From Nectonema munidae (taxonomy: Eukaryota; Nematomorpha; Nectonematoida; Nectonematidae): 64,000 nucleotides of DNA. The position numbers were made by a program, and so were the translations under genes. Location of the stretch: positions 558,001 to 622,000 of the forward strand of contig JAUIRK010001043.1 of NCBI GenBank assembly GCA_030549495.1. Reading direction: 5' to 3'. The notes below the pieces were generated by a model. That model ran no database searches. It had not been told where the DNA came from and saw only the letters and a list, made by a program, of their open reading frames with translations. Below are positions 59,407 to 64,000 of the stretch, piece by piece (the first letter of the stretch is position 1; the number at the start of each line of letters is the position of its first letter).

Positions 59407-59568
59407 CAGTGGCGTAGCCAAAAAATGGAAGTTGGGGGGCATGCAAGGAATTTAGGGGGGCAAGCATATTGGAAATAAAATTATTTGGGGGGGGGGGGGG
59501 GGCAGAAAAGGTATTTGGGGGGTGGCACTGCCCCCTTGCCCCACCCCCCCCCCCTGGCTACGCCACTG
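59407..59568. mobile_element. hAT-type MITE with perfect 8-bp target duplication
   Basis: The left end CAGTGGCGTAGCCA and the right end TGGCTACGCCACTG are exact inverted repeats. GTGGCATG stands at 59399-59406 and 59569-59576. The interior has a run of about 18 G near 59486 and C runs near 59543-59554. 162 bp, noncoding. Confidence 0.85.
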
Positions 59569-59812
59569 GTGGCATGGCAGGTTGGTTAAGATGATGGAAA
59601 AATTTGCTACATAATTAACATAAGAGAGAAAGGAAACAAAATAAACTAATAAAACAATTTTCACTATTTTAAAATGGAACCGTCTGTTCTCAGATTTCAA
59701 AATAATAGGAGGCATAAAGAATTAGAGTTTATTTGATATTTTCAAGTTTTTATAAACAGCAAAAGCCAAAGTTTAAGTAGCAGCCCTTATAATTAAAAAA
59801 TTATTTAAATAA

Positions 59813-60119
59813 CGGTCGACAGACATTTCGCCCCATAGACAATTTGCCATCTGACAAATTGTCTCATAGGCTATTAGTTTCATCCATCTTTGCTTATTAT
59901 ATCTGTAAAATTATTAAAAAATTTTATATTCTTGTTTATTTTATCTCTATTAAATTATTTCAAATTAATCAATTTATCTCTTAATTTTTTAGAATTGTCC
60001 ATGAGACAAAATGTCTTATGAAAATAACGGGGCGAAATGTCCATGAAACAAAATGTCTTATGAAAATAATGGGGCGAACTGTCTTATGAAAATAATGGGG
60101 CCAAATGTCCGAGGACCAA
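59813..60119. mobile_element. Palindromic element with repeated ATGTCTTATGAAAATAA motif
   Basis: The left end GGTCGACAGACATTTCGCCC and the right end in reverse complement GGTCCTCGGACATTTGGCCC form a TIR with mismatches. Near the right end ATGTCTTATGAAAATAA with GGGGCGAAATGTCC recurs at about 60010, 60051 and 60081. Family not recognised; the target duplication is unclear. Confidence 0.5.
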
Positions 60120-60292
60120 ATTAACATAAATCAAAGTATACGAGAAAAGAAAATCATTGCGTTTTTTTGAATATTTCTGTTAACAAATAAAATTCTGACA
60201 GCTGTCATAAATAGATCAAGTACATTTTTAACAACTGAAACATTTTGTTTCGAATTATATTTTTATTGTAATAATCAACAAATTTTCTTAAC

Positions 60293-61110
60293 CCTATGAG
60301 TGCTGGGCAAAATTTGTCCGCTCAAGTGCTGGGGGTGTAAAGTGCCCCCCCCCCCCCCATTTTTCTCAGATATTAATAAGTTTTTATAAATATTTTTAAT
60401 CTTACATATATATATTTCAACTATGCTGAATTCAGTGGTGATATCCATTTTTTATCAAAATCAATCAAACCTGACAAAAAATTGATTTATATTTGACAGC
60501 TCATCTCAAAAAGGAACTTTTTATTTAAATAATTATATAAAGTTTTTTACGCATATACACCCATTTTCAAACATGCTGAATTCAGCGGTGATATTCATTT
60601 TTTTTATAAAAATGAATTAAAGTTATCAAAGCATTGATTTATATATGACAGCTCATCTTAAAAAGAAACTTTTTATCTAAGTAATAATATAAATTTTACA
60701 CATATATACCCATTTTTAAGCATGCGTAATTCAGTGGTGATATTCATTTTTTTTTATAAAAATCAATCAAATCTGTCAACAAATTGATTTATCCCAAAAA
60801 CAAAGGATCAGGCACGGTTTTTTGAATTAAAGAATTATGTTTAATAGAAAGTATAGGGAATGATGAATTTTACCGTGTATGGCATTTTACACACATATAC
60901 CTATTTTCAAGTAGGCTGTCTTTACTGGTTATATTCCTTTTTTTTTATAAATATTAGTCAAACCTAACAAAATAATTTAAATATGACAACCCATTTCAAA
61001 ATTAAAATTTTTATTCTTATAAAAAGTTTTTTATACATTTCAAGTATGTAGAATTTAATGGTGATGTCATTTTTTATGAAATCAATAAAACCTGTCAAAA
61101 AAATCGATAA
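60293..61110 (+). repeat. Degenerate tandem repeat, five units of about 130-190 bp
   Basis: The anchor GCTGAATTCAGTGGTGATAT recurs, more or less degraded, near 60425, 60575, 60724, 60914 and 61046, each time with a T-run and AAATCAATCAAACCTG..AAAAA.TTGATTTAT. The field is preceded at 60291-60313 by TTAA-CCCTATGAGTGCTGGGC, like a piggyBac-type left end, and a C run near 60345. Confidence 0.65.
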
Positions 61111-61859
61111 TTCACCCAAAATATTTCATTCTACAGTAACTTATGTAACTCGATAGGACCTCCATCTTTTTGGCTACAAATTCGTTATCGACTTGTAGTC
61201 TCTACGTCATATTATAATTTACAGTATGTAATTTTGCTATTCATTCCATGATGATCCTTTCTTGGTAGCTCTTTTTTCATTAGAAATTTATATTCTTCAA
61301 TGTGTGTTCGAAAATTTTTTTATAATGATAAAATTACTTTTTTCCTCTCTCAAAGCATTCTGATTAAAGAATCTTTTTGATGATCTTAGACTTTTTTATC
61401 AGTATCGTGTATTTTATTATCAGGCCTGAATATTTGTCAACCAATCTCAGTTCAAAGGTTTTTTTCTGATGAATCATTCGTGATGTTCATTGTTCAATTA
61501 CAAAAAGTTGTCCACGTTCTTCATCTAAAAAATTATTTCTTTTACGCAAAAGGAAAAAATAGACAAATTTAATTTAAATTAAAAATATCTTGATAGTGAC
61601 TAAATTCTGACATATTGGCATCTGTGCCATTTTTGATAGATCTGACCTATTCTAAATTTTCAGATTTCCTACCCATCTTAGCTAAATGTTAATTGTAATC
61701 CTATATGATAAGCTATAGATTTAAATATTTTTCATTTGTATTTTTTAATAAATATTTCATACTCAAGATGATTGTAGAAAGTATTATAAGCCAAAATATA
61801 CAAAAAAAAAAGAGTATATTTTCACTATATATCTAATATGCATCCATTTTTTTTAATTT
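61111..61859. other. AT-rich spacer
   Basis: Between the two tandem-repeat fields. No gene, RNA or repeat recognised. Confidence 0.3.
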
Positions 61860-63530
61860 TTTTACAGAACTGATTTTCAGGCATACATTACTAATTCAAT
61901 TGCCACTTCGAGATATTTTTTAACCGTATTATCCAAAATCCAGTACAGAAATAAAATAAGCATAGTCGATTTGGTATAAAAAAGATACTTTATTTTTTTT
62001 TAAATATTTTAGAAGACAATATCTAGAAGTAAACCGCAAATCTGAATGAAGCTTTCAGATATTTTAAAACCATAAATGCCAAAACTGAGTCCAAAAATGA
62101 AACCAGCATCTTCCATTTGGCATAAAAACAGATATTTTATTTAAATTTCAAAAATATTTCTATAGACATTAGACGTAAATCGAACATTTGATTGATACTT
62201 TCAGACATTTAAAACCTCTAAATGCAAAAAATGATTTCAGAAATAAAAATTATCATGGTCGAATTGGTATAAAAACATATTTTCACGTAAAATTAGAGAG
62301 AATATTTTGGGATATAGTTTTACTACATAAACCGCAAATTTGATTGACACTAGCAGTAAAACCTCTAAATGCGAAAACTGTGTTCAGAAATGAAATCATC
62401 ATGATCTATTTGCTATAAAAACATATATTTCACGTAAAATTTGAATAAATATTTTTGAAAACAAATTTTAGAATTAAACGCAAATTTGATTGATACTTAT
62501 AGGTATTTTCAAATTCAAACTGCAAAAATTGAGTCCATAAATGAAACTAGCATGGTTGATTTGGTATAAAAACATATATTTAATTGTAAAATTTGAATGA
62601 ATGTTTTTGGAGACAATTTTTAGAAGTAATCCACAAATTTCATTAACACTTATAAGTGTTTTCACATTCTAAATGTAAAAAATGAGTTCAGAAATGAAAA
62701 CAGCATGATTGATTTGGTATAAAAATATATTTCATGTAAAATTGAGAGAATATTTTTGGAGATAGCTTTTAGAAGTAAACCGCAAATTTGATTGACATTG
62801 ACAGATATTTTAAAACCTCTAAATGTGGAAAATTAGTTCAGAAATGAAAACAGCATGGTTGATTTGGTATAAAAACATATATTTCATTGTAAAATTTGAA
62901 TGAATGTATTTGGAGACAATTTTTAGAAGTAAACCGCAAATTTGATTAACACTTATAGGTATTTCCAGATCCTAAACGTAAAAAATTAGTCCAGAAATGA
63001 AACCAGCATGGCCGATTTAGTATAACACATATATTTTATGTAAAATGTGAAGGAATGTTTTTGGAGACAATTTTCAGAAGTAAACCGCAAATTTGATTAA
63101 TACTTATAGATATTTTCAAATCCTAAATGTAAAAAATGAGTCCAGAAATGAAAACAGCATGACCGATTTAGTATAAAAACATATATTTTATGTAAAATTT
63201 GAAGGTATATTTTATTAGATACATTTTTGATCAATCAAAATTTTGATTGACATTTTCTAAAGAGTAGCCATGATTATTGAAAAAATTAAATATATAAAGT
63301 GTTATGCGTTCCAAACTGTATATAATTATAAATTTTCAGGGTATTATATAATATAGATCCTAAGTTATAAGGTTTAGTACAGATAATGTCAAAATTTTGC
63401 AGAAAAATTTAAATTTTTTATTTTGATTGACAGTTTTGGACATGAAGGGGTCATTCAACTACCATGAAAATGGTTTCAAAAGATGCAGCTAGCGATTTTA
63501 GGAAAAGTCACAAAATTTGAAGGGATATGA
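61860..63530 (+). repeat. Tandem field of about nine 150-bp units plus unique right part (copy Y)
   Basis: The block GAAA.CAGCATGGTTGATTTGGTATAAAAAC recurs near 61951, 62101, 62255, 62393, 62543, 62695, 62845, 62998 and 63148, each followed by a TTTGGAGACAATTTTTAGAA block and AACCGCAAATTTGATTGACA. After the last unit, 63230-63530 matches the insertion-split copy at 42600-46160. A further minus-strand copy is at 13380-13990. AT-rich and noncoding; satellite-like or part of a large nonautonomous element. Confidence 0.75.
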
Positions 63531-63842
63531 TTCTTATAAAATTCAACAATCGAACATTATAAAAAATATCTCTGTTCAAATATTAAGCAAATAGAATATT
63601 CTTGCGTTTAAACTGAATAGATAATCAAAATATTCATTCCCAAATAACTATTGAAAAAAATTTCTTGACTTGAAAAAATTAAAGTTTTCAAATGTTACAA
63701 AATGTAGCAAACGTAGTGATAAAGATTAAGTGACTTTTGTTGAAAAAAAATTCTTAGCGCAAGTCTAACAATATTCATTGATATAAAATTGTAACGATTG
63801 AAACCTATTTTAATTTAACTCTAAATGCAAATTAGACAGAAG

Positions 63843-64000
63843 CAGTGATGTAGCCAAAAAAAAGTTGATAGAAGGGGCAAAATTTAAAAACAAAAAACTT
63901 GCGCAACATTATTTATACTTTCTTGATCCTTTCATTGGAGAAATTTTCAAAAACTGATATCGCATAAGATGCATGGGGGCACCATGAGGTACATAGGAGA
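63843..64000. mobile_element. Left end of a second CAGTGGCGTAGCC-type element, cut by the window edge
   Basis: CAGTGATGTAGCCAAAAAA at 63843 matches the left end of the MITE at 59407 (CAGTGGCGTAGCCAAAAAA) with two differences, followed by a similar purine-rich stretch. The right end is not in the window. Confidence 0.4.

Overview
The window reads as AT-rich, repeat-dense animal nuclear DNA, most likely from an arthropod. The inference rests on the transposon mix (ZBED5-like and other hAT elements, Tigger/pogo elements, LINEs with microsatellite tails, tRNA-derived SINEs), a sorting-nexin-type exon and two rhodopsin-class receptors without introns. A crustacean such as a parasitic copepod is a guess, not a demonstration. 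There are no bacterial operons and no CRISPR array.

Host genes are few. Positions 1-373 (minus) hold one exon of a PXA-domain, sorting-nexin-like protein that runs off the left edge. Two single-exon, seven-transmembrane receptor genes lie head to head: 48897-49958 (minus, 353 aa) and 56334-57371 (plus, 345 aa). They are clear paralogues, about half identical over their first 160 residues by hand count. They share a DRF motif in place of DRY, an altered NPxxY region and an Asn where helix 2 normally has Asp.

Everything else recognisable is mobile DNA or its debris. 2.6-5.2 kb: a hAT element with both terminal inverted repeats (TIRs) and a perfect 8-bp target duplication. 5.5-11.7 kb: a SINE, hAT relics and a zinc-knuckle relic. 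12.4 kb: an 80-bp, 7SL-like insertion with a 13-bp target duplication. 13.2-14.0 kb: a satellite-like repeat interrupted by a LINE 3' end. 15.9-17.2 kb: a roughly 200-bp tandem array built from a TTAA-flanked palindromic repeat that recurs at 19.8, 24.3-25.6 and 31.6 kb. 18.1-20.0 kb and 29.1-30.6 kb: Tigger-like relics. 26.7-28.9 kb: hAT relics. 31.2-31.7 kb: three small elements, two of them nested. 34.6-41.5 kb: three LINE reverse transcriptase relics. 42.3-46.2 kb: a long repeat split by a pogo element and by a LINE. 47.5-48.7 kb: small nonautonomous elements. 57.4-64 kb: a SINE, small palindromic elements and two tandem-repeat fields, one of which is a second copy of the 42-46 kb repeat.

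Target duplications give relative ages in several places: the 42-46 kb repeat predates its pogo and LINE insertions, the TTAA element at 31.6 kb predates the one inserted into its target site, and the Tigger at 18-20 kb predates two later insertions. All reads were by eye; similarity calls rest on family motifs, not on database searches.
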